Shown: positions 1 to 8,220 of the stretch, in pieces
Numbering within the stretch: the stretch's first letter is position 1
Layout of the letters: the number at the start of each line of letters is the position of its first letter
From: DASQUK01 sp963717085
GTDB lineage: Bacteria > Actinomycetota > Acidimicrobiia > Acidimicrobiales > VFJN01
Length of the DNA: 64,000 nt
Direction of reading: 5' to 3'
Assembly: GCA_963717085.1 (NCBI GenBank)
Contig: CAVQVM010000003.1
Span: 1-64,000, forward strand
The notes under the pieces: model-generated
Database searches by the model: none
What the model was told of the DNA's origin: nothing
Seen by the model: only the letters and a program-made list of their open reading frames with translations
Position numbers and translations under genes: made by a program

Positions 1-1214
1 GGTGCTGCAGCTCGGCGAACGACGGCGGCGCGGCCTCGCCGACCAGGTGACGTGCCATCCCACGCCCAGCCAGGTGTTGAGCGCCACCCCGGAACCGTTG
101 CATCCGGTCACGTACCAGGCCCCCTCGAGCCGACCCACGTGCGGCAGCCTGTCGACGGTGACCGCGACGTTCCCGCCCCAGGCCCGGTCGATGCGGATGC
201 CGGCGAGCTGGGGATGGACCCGGAGCATCGATCCGTACAGGAAGTCGCGGGCCTGCGGGATCGTGGACGACGCCAGGCTCCGGCGGCCGCCGAACAGCAG
301 CCGGCGGTCGGGCGTCAGCCGCCAGTAGAAGAGGAAGTTCTTGCTGTCGACGAGCATGCGGCCACGCGGGCTGACCGACCGGGCCAGGTCGGGCTCGAGC
401 ACCTCGGTGGCGACGATGAAGCTCCCCACCGGCAGCACCCGGCGGCGCAGCTCGGGCAGCAGGCCGTCGGCATAGGCGTTGGTGCAGACCACGACGGTCC
501 CGGCGTCGACCGCCCCGCGAGGGGTCACGACGCGGAAGCCGGCGTGCCCACCCCCGCGCCGCTCGATCGCAGTCGCGGCCGTAGCAGGGTGCACTTGGCG
601 CCCGCCGCCAGGGCCAGGCGGAAGAGGCCGGCGTGAAAGCGCGCCGGGTGCAGCCCGCCGGTGCGCTCGATGACCAGGCCGGCCGCATATGCGGTCGATC
701 CCACCTCGTCACCGAGCGCGTCGCGGGGCACGAATCGCACCGGCTCGCCCAGCTCGTCGCCGTGCTCCCGTGCCATCGCCATCAACGACGCCACCAGCCG
801 CTCGGCGTGGGCGACGAAGAGCTGGCCGGTGCGGCTGTAGTCGCAGTCGATGGACTCGGCCCGGATCAGGCCCTCGACGTGGTCGAATGCCTGGTTGACC
901 TCGCCGTACATGCGGCGCCCCAGGGGACCGTACGCCCGCGCCAGGGCCGCCGGACCGGCCTTCAGCTCGGGAATGACCATGCCGCCGTTGCGGCTGCTCG
1001 CACCCCAGCCCGCCCGGTGGGCGTCGAGCACGGCGACCGACCGGCCCGCCCGGGCCAGGTCCCGGGCGCACGACAGGCCCGCGTACCCAGCGCCGACCAC
1101 GATGTAGTCGGCCGATTGCGGAAGCGGTCTCGCGGGCAGGTCCGGAAACTCGGCCTGCTCCTGCCAGAGCACCGCCTCGCGGTACGACCGCGACCGCAAC
1201 GCGGTGGGGGTCAC
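1..1214 (-). pseudogene. FAD-dependent amine/amino-acid oxidoreductase (DAO family), frameshifted, 3' end outside window
   Basis: The N-terminal part shows a Rossmann FAD motif (VVGAGYAGLSCARDLA, about residues 39-54) followed by an SSRNGG segment, typical of DAO-family oxidases such as gamma-glutamylputrescine oxidoreductase. The frame that starts at GTG 1214 ends in a stop at 525, but the next part of the same protein (VVCTNAYADGLLPEL, then FYWRLTPDRRLLFGG and YVTGCNGSGVALNTW) reads in another frame down to about position 61. One missing base near 597, in the codons around AAG-TGC, would join them. A second one-base slip near 60 restores an ending MARHLVGEAAPPSFAEL. The gene overlaps the stop of the upstream SDR by 4 bp (GTGA), so both are one transcript. 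The substrate is not resolved. Either a real pseudogene or two sequencing indels. Confidence 0.75.
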
Positions 1215-1957
1215 CCTTGGCCCGTCACCGGGGGCGGATCGTCACCGCCGCCATGGACCAGCAGGTTCGCGCCGGTGATGAACGACGCTCCCTCGGATGC
1301 CAGGAAGAGGCAGGCCTTGGCGACGTCCGGTGGCCGGCCCATGCGCCCCAGCGGAACCGTGGCCGCCACCGCCTCGAAGTAGGCGTCGCCGCCGTAGGCG
1401 TTGTGGAGCTCGTCGGTCTCGAGGGCGCCGGCCGTCACGCAGTTGACCCGCACCTTGGGGGCGAACTCGACGGCCAGGCTCTCCGTCAGGTTGATGAGCC
1501 CGGCCTTGGCGGCGCCGTAGGCGGCGGTGCCGGGCGAGGGTCGCAGGCCACACAGCGACGAGATGTTGATGATCGAGCCGCCTTCGGCCTGCTCCTGCAT
1601 CACCTCGTTGGCCCTCTGGGAGACGACGAAGGGGGCCACGAGGTTGAGGGTGACGATCGCCGCCACGAAGCGCGGCGACACCGTGGCCGCGTCGGCGGGC
1701 GGGGAGCCGCCAGCGTTGTTGATCAGGACGTCGAGACAGCCGTGGCGGTCGACAACCGCCCGGACCAGGGCATCGACCTGGTCGGGGTCCCGCACGTCGG
1801 CGGGGACGAAGGTGGCGGCGCGGTCGCCGGTGGCCGCGGCCGGCAGCCTCTCCGGCTCCGACCGGCCGCACACGACGACATCGTGGCCCTCGTCCAGGAA
1901 CGCCTCGCCCAGGCCGCGCCCCAGCCCCCGAGTCCCTCCCGTCACCAGCACGATCAT
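1211..1957 (-). CDS. short-chain dehydrogenase/reductase (SDR)
   Basis: A 248-residue classical SDR, predicted to be a cytosolic NAD(P)-dependent oxidoreductase. The cofactor motif TGGTRGLG is near residue 6, the NNAG motif near 85, and the catalytic Ser-Tyr-Lys set appears as NISS followed by YGAAK near 155. The C-terminal GANLLVHGG is also typical. The start ATG 1957 was chosen because the Rossmann strand begins right after it and a GAAGAGG sequence precedes it; the open frame extends further upstream without any SDR sequence. The stop overlaps the GTG of the following oxidoreductase by 4 bp, so the pair probably works on one amine or alcohol substrate, which the sequence does not identify. 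The 114-bp divergent gap to the MFS gene probably holds both promoters. Confidence 0.85.
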   Translation of the reverse strand: MIVLVTGGTRGLGRGLGEAFLDEGHDVVVCGRSEPERLPAAATGDRAATFVPADVRDPDQVDALVRAVVDRHGCLDVLINNAGGSPPADAATVSPRFVAAIVTLNLVAPFVVSQRANEVMQEQAEGGSIINISSLCGLRPSPGTAAYGAAKAGLINLTESLAVEFAPKVRVNCVTAGALETDELHNAYGGDAYFEAVAATVPLGRMGRPPDVAKACLFLASEGASFITGANLLVHGGGDDPPPVTGQG

Positions 1958-2071
1958 CGCCTCTTCATAATCGATCGGGTGGACCAGGGCGCTGCCGGTA
2001 GCCTCCTGCCCGTGCGCTCGCGCCTCCGATGGTGAACTAGCCAGATCGCACCCGCGGCACCGCCGGCCCTC

Positions 2072-3244
2072 TTGGTGTCGCTGCTCGTCGCCGGCTTCGT
2101 CGACGAGACGGTTGCGTTCCTTCCGTTCGGCGCGCTCGAGCCCCTGCGCCACGACCTCGGCCTGAGCTACGCCGGGGCCGCGGCGCTCCTCGCCCTCTAC
2201 CCCGGCATCGGGCTGCTGGGAGGGGTGTTCGGCGTGCTGGCGGACCGCTACAGCCGGAGGCTCATCGCCGCGGGGGGTGCGCTCGGATACGCCGCCGGCC
2301 TGTTGCTGTTCGCCGCTGGCACGAACCCCCCGATGCTGGTGATAGCCGTCAGCGTGATGGGCTTCGCCGGTGACGCCATGGTCCGGGCCACCGACGTCGC
2401 GCTGGTCGACGTGGCCGGCGACAGGCTCGAGCTGGCCGTCGCCCGGGCGACCCTGCTGGGGACGATCGGCGACCTGGCCGGCCCGGCCCTGTTGGCGGTG
2501 TGCCTGACCACCGGCCTGGGCTGGCGCGCCGCGTTCGTGGTCGCGGGACTGGGGATGGCGGGGTACGGCCTGCTGCTGGCGAGCCAACCGCTGCCCACCC
2601 CGACCCGGCGGCCGGATGTGACCCCGGACGGCGACCGGCGGCCACGCCACGAGGTCGCCGCCGTGCTGCGTGACCGCCGGGTCTTCCGGCTGGGCCTCCT
2701 GGCGGCGCTGGTGGACGTGTTCGACGAGCCGTTCCTGGCCTTCGCCATCGCCTACCTCGTGACCGCCCGGGGCCAACCCGCCGGGGTGGCGGCCCTCACG
2801 GTGGGCGTGGGCCTGGCGGGTGGCGTCGCGGCCGCAGCCTGGGCGTCACGTGTCGAACGGGCGGAGATCACGCCCTCGACCGTGGCCGCCCTGCTCGTCG
2901 GCGGCGTCGCCGCGATCGTGGCGGCGCCCCATCCGGTCGTCGCCGCGCTCGGGGCCGCGGGCGTCGGCGCGGCGGTCAACCTGGCGTGGATTCCGCTGGA
3001 GACACGGATACTGACGCTCCGCCCTGGTCAGGCCGGAACGACCTCCGCGATGGTGTCGGCGGTGGCGCAGCTCGCAGTCCTGGTCCCCCTGGTCGCCGGC
3101 GTGTTGGCCGACGGAGGCGGGGTCTCCACGGCACTGCTGCTCTACCTGGCGCTGGCCCTCGTGTTCGCGATGCTGAACCGGCGAGATCGTGGGACCCGAA
3201 TCCGCGTTGCCGACGAGGAGGCACTAAGAAGTTCTCGGAGGTGA
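2072..3244 (+). CDS. MFS transporter
   Basis: A 390-residue polytopic inner-membrane protein of the major facilitator superfamily. The loop between the second and third membrane segments carries the family signature as GVLADRYSRR (about residues 55-64), and two halves of hydrophobic helices are separated by a charged cytoplasmic loop rich in Pro and Arg (about residues 173-195). The start is TTG 2072 or GTG 2075; no in-frame ATG precedes the first helix. It diverges from the SDR/oxidoreductase pair and is followed after 4 bp by the SRPBCC gene, so these are probably co-transcribed. The substrate cannot be read from the sequence; the neighbours suggest a small organic molecule handled by the SDR and oxidoreductase. 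Confidence 0.8.
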   Translation: MVSLLVAGFVDETVAFLPFGALEPLRHDLGLSYAGAAALLALYPGIGLLGGVFGVLADRYSRRLIAAGGALGYAAGLLLFAAGTNPPMLVIAVSVMGFAGDAMVRATDVALVDVAGDRLELAVARATLLGTIGDLAGPALLAVCLTTGLGWRAAFVVAGLGMAGYGLLLASQPLPTPTRRPDVTPDGDRRPRHEVAAVLRDRRVFRLGLLAALVDVFDEPFLAFAIAYLVTARGQPAGVAALTVGVGLAGGVAAAAWASRVERAEITPSTVAALLVGGVAAIVAAPHPVVAALGAAGVGAAVNLAWIPLETRILTLRPGQAGTTSAMVSAVAQLAVLVPLVAGVLADGGGVSTALLLYLALALVFAMLNRRDRGTRIRVADEEALRSSRR

Positions 3245-3248
3245 TGCC

Positions 3249-3707
3249 ATGCATCACGAGACCTCGATCGAGATCGCCGCCAGCCCCGAACTCATCTGGT
3301 CGACGCTCAGCGACGTCGAGCGCTGGCCGGAATGGACCCCCTCCGTGTCCGAGGTCGAGCGGCTCGACGCTGGCGACTTCGGTGCGGGCAGCCGGGCACG
3401 TGTCAAGCAGCCGGGGATGCCGCGGCTGGTGTGGGAGGTCACCGAGTACGTGCCCGGGGAGGTGTTCAGCTGGGCGTCTAAGGCTCCGGGTTTCACCACC
3501 ACCGGTGGCCACCGTCTGGCTGCCGACCCGAGCGCCCGTGCAGGCGGGGGAGACGTGCCGGGTGACCGCGTGACGGTCACCCTCACCCTGGACCAGGAAG
3601 GGTTCCTGGCCCCGGTCGTGTGGCGGTTGACGGGGTCCCGGAGCCGCCGTTACGTGCAGATGGAGGCCGACGGGCTCAAGCGGCGCTGCGAGTCGGGCGG
3701 CGCGTGA
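3249..3707 (+). CDS. SRPBCC (START-like) family protein
   Basis: A 152-residue protein with the polyketide cyclase/dehydrase-type SRPBCC fold. The N terminus has the usual TSIEIAASPELIWSTLSDVE and WPEWTP segment, and the middle has VWEVTEYVPGEVFSW. Such proteins form a hydrophobic pocket that binds lipids or aromatic ligands; no catalytic role can be assigned here. ATG 3249 is preceded by GGAGGTGATGCC, a good ribosome-binding site that overlaps the stop of the MFS gene, so translation of the two is probably coupled. The C terminus is Arg-rich. It converges on hutI with a gap of about 100 bp. Confidence 0.8.
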   Translation: MHHETSIEIAASPELIWSTLSDVERWPEWTPSVSEVERLDAGDFGAGSRARVKQPGMPRLVWEVTEYVPGEVFSWASKAPGFTTTGGHRLAADPSARAGGGDVPGDRVTVTLTLDQEGFLAPVVWRLTGSRSRRYVQMEADGLKRRCESGGA

Positions 3708-3804
3708 GGCGGTGACCCGGTCACGCAGCTTCATCGCCGCGGCGGTCCTGCGGGCGCTCGTCGCGGCGGGGATCGCCGCGGCCCCCTCGCACCAGCACGG
3801 GTGA

Positions 3805-5040
3805 TCAAGCGGTGCGGACGACCTCGCCGGCCACGATCACGATCCTGGCGAGCCGCCCGCCGATCCAATAGACGAGTTCGGCCGGCTGCCCGGCGTCCCA
3901 AACCACCAGGTCAGCGGCCTCGCCGGGGGAAACGATCCCGGCCGTGCCGGCCAGCCCCAACGCCCGGGCGGCGTTGCGGGTGATGCCGACGAGCGCCTCC
4001 GCTGGGGTGAGACCCAGGAGTGTGCAGGCGAGGTTGGCGGCGATCCTGAGCGACAACAGCGGTGACGTCCCGGGATTGGCGTCGGTTGAGACGGCAATCG
4101 GGACGCCCGCCGCCCGCAGCGCCGCCACCGGCGGGCGGTCGGGGCCCCCGAGCGTGTGGGTGGCCCCCGGCAACAGGACGGCGACGGTGCCCGCGGCGGC
4201 GAGCGCTCGAACGCCCGCAGACGCCGTGTGCTCCAGGTGGTCGGCCGACAGGGCCCCGAACGACGCGGCCAGCGCCGCCCCGCCGCCGTCGGAGAGCTGG
4301 TCGGCGTGGAGCTTGACCGGCAGGCCGTGCCGGCGGGCGGCGGCGAAGACCAGCGCCACCTGCTCGGACGAGAAGGCGATGCGTTCGCAGAAGGCGTCGA
4401 CCGCATCCGCCAGCCCGGCGTCGGCCACAGCGGGCAGCATGTCGTTGCACACCAGGTCGACGTATGCATCCGGCCGCCCCCGGTACTCCTCGGGGACCGT
4501 GTGGGCACCGAGGAACGTGGTACTTATCCGCAGCGGTAGCTCGTCGCCCACGCGGCGGGCCGCCGCCAGCATCCGACCCTCGGTGTCGAGGTCGAGCCCG
4601 TAGCCCGACTTGATCTCGACGGTGGTCACGCCGTCGCTCAACAGGTGCACGGCCCGGCGGGTTGCGGCCCGCACCAGGTCGTCCTCGGCCGCCCCCCGGG
4701 TGGCGGCGACCGTGGAGGCGATGCCGCCGCCCCGCCGGGCCAGCTCCTCATAGCTGGCACCTGACAGCCGGGCCTCGAACTCCCCCACCCGGTCGCCGCC
4801 GAACACCAGGTGGGTGTGGCAGTCGACCAGCCCCGGCGTGACGAGGGCGCCCGCGGCGTCGACCATGCGGGTGGCGCCGGCGCCGACGGGCAGCTCGGCC
4901 ATCGGCCCGACCCAGCGGACGCGTCCGTCGGTCACCCCGACGGCCGCGTCGCTCACCAGGCCGTAGGGACCCGGCCGGGCCGTGTCCATGGTGGCGACGG
5001 CGCCGTTGACGACCAGGAGGTCCCAGGTGCTCGCAGTCAC
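3805..5040 (-). CDS. hutI: imidazolonepropionase
   Basis: Hydrolyses 4-imidazolone-5-propionate to N-formimino-L-glutamate, the third step of cytosolic histidine degradation. The 411-residue protein has the amidohydrolase metal motif as DCHTHLVFGG (near residue 73), the family-specific ARRGGGIASTVAATR, VEIKSGYGLD, the metal/substrate His in KLHADQLSD, and the late metal-binding Asp in VSTDANPGTSPL. The start is GTG 5040, preceded by a strong GAGGAGG. It is the last gene of the minus-strand hutH-U-F-I operon, 16 bp after the hutF stop. Length and motifs match the family, and nothing looks broken. Confidence 0.95.
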   Translation of the reverse strand: MTASTWDLLVVNGAVATMDTARPGPYGLVSDAAVGVTDGRVRWVGPMAELPVGAGATRMVDAAGALVTPGLVDCHTHLVFGGDRVGEFEARLSGASYEELARRGGGIASTVAATRGAAEDDLVRAATRRAVHLLSDGVTTVEIKSGYGLDLDTEGRMLAAARRVGDELPLRISTTFLGAHTVPEEYRGRPDAYVDLVCNDMLPAVADAGLADAVDAFCERIAFSSEQVALVFAAARRHGLPVKLHADQLSDGGGAALAASFGALSADHLEHTASAGVRALAAAGTVAVLLPGATHTLGGPDRPPVAALRAAGVPIAVSTDANPGTSPLLSLRIAANLACTLLGLTPAEALVGITRNAARALGLAGTAGIVSPGEAADLVVWDAGQPAELVYWIGGRLARIVIVAGEVVRTA

Positions 5041-5056
5041 GGTGCGCCTCCTCGCG

Positions 5057-6430
5057 TCATGGCACTACCCGGGACCATGCGGACGTGATCGCCCGGTGCA
5101 GGTCACGGGCCACGTCGGGGATCGTGACGTGGCAGCGATCCCGCACGATCGTCTGGCCAGCCACGACGACATCCGTGACGTCGGACGCGGTGGCAGCGAA
5201 CACCAGGCCCGCCACGGCGTCCGCCGGGTCGAGCCCGGCGAGGCGCACCGAGGCGCGGTCCAGGGTCACGAAGTCGGCGGGGCAGCCGGCCGCCAGCGGC
5301 GCCGCCTCCCGATCACCGTCGGCGGACCACCCCAGTGCCCGGTAGCCGCCGGTGGTGGCCGCTTCCAGGAGCGCTGCCGCCGCTTGCCCGCCGCGGCGGC
5401 GGTGCACCAGGCGCTCGTGGAGCTCGACCAGGCGGGCCTCCTCGAGGAGGTCGACCACGGCATGGCTGTCGGTCCCCAGCGACAGCGGGCAGCCGGCCAC
5501 CGCCAGCTCCCCGGCGGGGCCCACCCCGTCGCCGAGGTCGCGCTCGGTCGTCGGGCACAGGCACACCCCGGTCCCGGTCGCGCCCAGGGCCTCGACGTCG
5601 CCGCGGGTCAGGTGGGTGGCGTGGATGGCGACCGTTTGGGCCCCGAACACGCCGGCCACTCCGGCCAGCCCGGCGGGCGTACGGCCGGTGGCGGCCAGCG
5701 CTTCCTCGTTCTCGCCGCGCTGCTCGGAGAGGTGCATGTGGAGCGGCGCGCCCCGCGCCCGGGCCCAGCCGGCCACCACGCCCATCGACCGTTCGTCGAC
5801 CGCCCGCACGCTGTGGATCGCGGCCCCCAGGCGCCAGCCGCTTCCGGCCCCCGGCGCCAGGTCCTCGACCCGATCGACCCATCGCTCGGCGTCCCCGTCG
5901 CTGAACCTGACCTGCGCACCGGTCAGGGGTGACCCGGCCCGGAAGCCCGCCCGCAGGTAGCAGGTGTCGAGCAGGGTGAGCCGGACACCCGCCTCGGCTG
6001 CAGCCGCGATCAGCGCCCCGCCCATGACGTTGTGATCGGCGTAGGGCCGGCCGTCGGGCCGGTGGTGCAGGTAGTGGAACTCGCCCACTGCAGTGATCCC
6101 CGCCAGGGCCATCTCGGCGTACGTGGACCGGGCCAGCTCGAACACGTCGTCGGGGTCGAGGACGGCGGCCAGCGCGTACATGCGGTCTCGCCAGCGCCAG
6201 AAGTCGCCGGCACCCGCCTCGGCGCGACCCCGGAGCGCTCGGTGGAAGGCGTGCGAATGGACGTTGGCCAGTCCCGGCACCACGATGCCGCCGAGGTGGG
6301 TGGCCCCCGCAGGCGGGTCCTGACCGGCCGCCACCCGCGCCAGCCGCCCGTCACCCGCGTCCTCCAGCACGACCCCGGGCGCCAGTCCCTCGCCGCCGAG
6401 CCACGCGTAGTCGGCGAACCACGTGTTCAC
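5057..6430 (-). CDS. hutF: formimidoylglutamate deiminase
   Basis: Deiminates N-formimino-L-glutamate to N-formyl-L-glutamate and ammonia. This is the branch of the hut pathway that needs a separate N-formylglutamate deformylase (HutG), which is not in this window. The 457-residue amidohydrolase has the metal motif NVHSHAFHRALRGR, the family signature DFWRWRDRMYALA, the metal His in PLHMHLSEQ, and the metal Asp in LGTDSHAVVDLLEEAR. The start GTG 6430 overlaps the hutU stop (GTGA), so translation is coupled; the longer upstream open frame contains only hutU antisense-like sequence. It acts between HutI and HutG despite the gene order. Confidence 0.92.
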   Translation of the reverse strand: MNTWFADYAWLGGEGLAPGVVLEDAGDGRLARVAAGQDPPAGATHLGGIVVPGLANVHSHAFHRALRGRAEAGAGDFWRWRDRMYALAAVLDPDDVFELARSTYAEMALAGITAVGEFHYLHHRPDGRPYADHNVMGGALIAAAAEAGVRLTLLDTCYLRAGFRAGSPLTGAQVRFSDGDAERWVDRVEDLAPGAGSGWRLGAAIHSVRAVDERSMGVVAGWARARGAPLHMHLSEQRGENEEALAATGRTPAGLAGVAGVFGAQTVAIHATHLTRGDVEALGATGTGVCLCPTTERDLGDGVGPAGELAVAGCPLSLGTDSHAVVDLLEEARLVELHERLVHRRRGGQAAAALLEAATTGGYRALGWSADGDREAAPLAAGCPADFVTLDRASVRLAGLDPADAVAGLVFAATASDVTDVVVAGQTIVRDRCHVTIPDVARDLHRAITSAWSRVVP

Positions 6431-8220
6431 GAGCGGGGTGGCGCCATCGGCAGGCGGATGCCGTGCTGTGCGGCCACCTCGCGTGCCTCGTCGTACCCGG
6501 CGTCGGCATGGCGGACCACCCCGATCCCCGGGTCGGTGGTCAGCACCCGCTCCAGCTTTTCGGCGGCCAGAGCGGTGCCGTCGGCCACGACCACCATGCC
6601 GGCGTGCAGGGACCGGCCGATGCCCACCCCGCCGCCGTGGTGGAAGCTCACCCACGAGGCGCCGCTGGCGGTGTTGAGCAAGGCGTTGAGGATCGGCCAG
6701 TCGGCGATGGCGTCGCTGCCGTCCAGCATGGATTCGGTCTCGCGGTACGGCGAGGCCACCGACCCCGAGTCGAGGTGGTCCCGGCCGATCACGATCGGCG
6801 CGCTGATCTCGCCGGACGCCACCAGCTCGTTGAACCGCAGGCCGAGCCGGGACCGTTCGCCGTAGCCCAGCCAGCAGATGCGGGCCGGCAGGCCCTGGAA
6901 CTGGACGCGCTCGCGGGCCATGCGGATCCAGCGACCCAGTGCCTCGTTCTCCGGGAACTCCTCGAGCACGAGCCGGTCGGTCACGTCGATGTCGGCCGGG
7001 TCGCCGGACAGGGCCGCCCAGCGGAACGGCCCCTTTCCCTCGCAGAACAGCGGGCGGATGTACGCGGGCAGGAAGCCTGGATACGCGAAGGCGTCGTCGT
7101 AGCCGGCGGCCTTGGCCTCGGCCCGGAGGGCGTTGCCGTAGTCGAAGACCTCGACGCCCCGCCGGGCGAACGCCACCAGGCCGGCGCAGTGGCGCACCAT
7201 CGAGTGGCGGCTGCGGGCGAGGTAGGCGTCGGGGTCCCGCCGGCGGAGGTCGGCGGCGGCACGCACGTCCAGCCCCACGGGCACGTACGACAGCGGGTCA
7301 TGCGCCGGGGTCTGGTCGGTCACGATGTCGAGGAGGTCGGCCCTTGCAGCGTCGACGGCCAGGGCCGGCACCACCTCGGCGGCGTTCTCGCAGACGCCGA
7401 TGGATAGCGGCTCGCCGGCGGCCTTGGCCGCAGCGGCCAGCGTCCAGGCCTCGCCCATGTTGGCGGCGACCCGGTCGAGGTACCGGTGCTGGCGCCGGCG
7501 CTCGATCCGCTCGGGGTCGACGTCTACGCAGATGGCCACTCCCCCGTTCATGGTCACCGCCAGCGGCTGGGCGCCCCCCATCCCGCCCAGCCCCGCGGTG
7601 AGGGTCACGGTGCCGCGCAGCGAACCGCCGAAGCGCTTGGCGGCGATGGCGGCGAAGCACTCGTACGTGCCCTGGAGGATCCCCTGGGTGCCGATGTAGA
7701 TCCAGGATCCCGCTGTCATCTGGCCGTACATGGTGAGGCCCAGGCCCTCGAGCCGGCGGAACTCGTCCCACGTCGCCCAGTCGGGCACCAGGTTGGCATT
7801 GGCGATGAGCACGCGAGGCGCCCACTCGTGCGTGCGGAACACGCCCACCGGCTTGCCGGACTGCACCAGCAGCGTCTCGTCGTCGGCCAGTCCCCGGAGG
7901 CTGGACACGATGGCGTCGAACGCCTCCCACGACCGGGCGGCGCGGCCGGTGCCGCCGTAGACCACGAGGTCGTCGGGGCGCTCGGCCACGTCGGGATCGA
8001 GGTTGTTCATCAGCATCCGCAGCGCCGCCTCCTGCACCCAGCCGCGGCACGTCAGCTCGGCGCCGCGGGGCGCCCGGACCACGCGCGGGCCGGTCGGGCC
8101 GGGGCTCGTTGCCCGCTCTTGGCCTTCGGCCGGCCCGCTCGGGCTGTCGACGCTTTGTTTTCCGCTCCCACGGCCGCTCAGGCCGGGCTCGCTGTCTCGC
8201 CCTGCGGGACGCTCGCTCAC
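6427..8220 (-). CDS. hutU: urocanate hydratase with repeat-derived N-terminal extension
   Basis: Converts urocanate to 4-imidazolone-5-propionate using tightly bound NAD+. The core from GPRVVRAPRGAELTCRGW onward matches urocanase, with LMNNLDPDVAERP, VVYGGTGRAARSW, the glycine-rich GLGGMGGAQPLAVTMNGG, and ICWLGYGERSRLGLRFNE holding the conserved Cys. The start GTG 8220 overlaps the hutH stop (GTGA) as at the other junctions of this operon, giving about 597 residues, some 40 more than usual. The extra residues (SERPAGRDSEPGLSG and the following Ser/Gly-rich stretch) are encoded by an intergenic-type hairpin repeat at 8112-8200. A later start near 8060 is possible but lacks a good ribosome-binding site. 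Confidence 0.92.
   Translation of the reverse strand: MSERPAGRDSEPGLSGRGSGKQSVDSPSGPAEGQERATSPGPTGPRVVRAPRGAELTCRGWVQEAALRMLMNNLDPDVAERPDDLVVYGGTGRAARSWEAFDAIVSSLRGLADDETLLVQSGKPVGVFRTHEWAPRVLIANANLVPDWATWDEFRRLEGLGLTMYGQMTAGSWIYIGTQGILQGTYECFAAIAAKRFGGSLRGTVTLTAGLGGMGGAQPLAVTMNGGVAICVDVDPERIERRRQHRYLDRVAANMGEAWTLAAAAKAAGEPLSIGVCENAAEVVPALAVDAARADLLDIVTDQTPAHDPLSYVPVGLDVRAAADLRRRDPDAYLARSRHSMVRHCAGLVAFARRGVEVFDYGNALRAEAKAAGYDDAFAYPGFLPAYIRPLFCEGKGPFRWAALSGDPADIDVTDRLVLEEFPENEALGRWIRMARERVQFQGLPARICWLGYGERSRLGLRFNELVASGEISAPIVIGRDHLDSGSVASPYRETESMLDGSDAIADWPILNALLNTASGASWVSFHHGGGVGIGRSLHAGMVVVADGTALAAEKLERVLTTDPGIGVVRHADAGYDEAREVAAQHGIRLPMAPPRS
8112..8144 (+). repeat. hairpin repeat (TTC triloop family), inside hutU 5' coding sequence
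   Basis: CCCGCTCTT, then the perfect hairpin GGCC-TTC-GGCC (8121-8131), then GGCCCGCTCGGGC. The same flanks and loop occur near 31434, 43355, 43407, 55040, 60050 and 60101 with different stems. A weaker second unit (CCGCTCC...GGCCGCTCAGGCC) follows at about 8162-8186. Here the repeat is translated as the N terminus of HutU. Confidence 0.7.
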
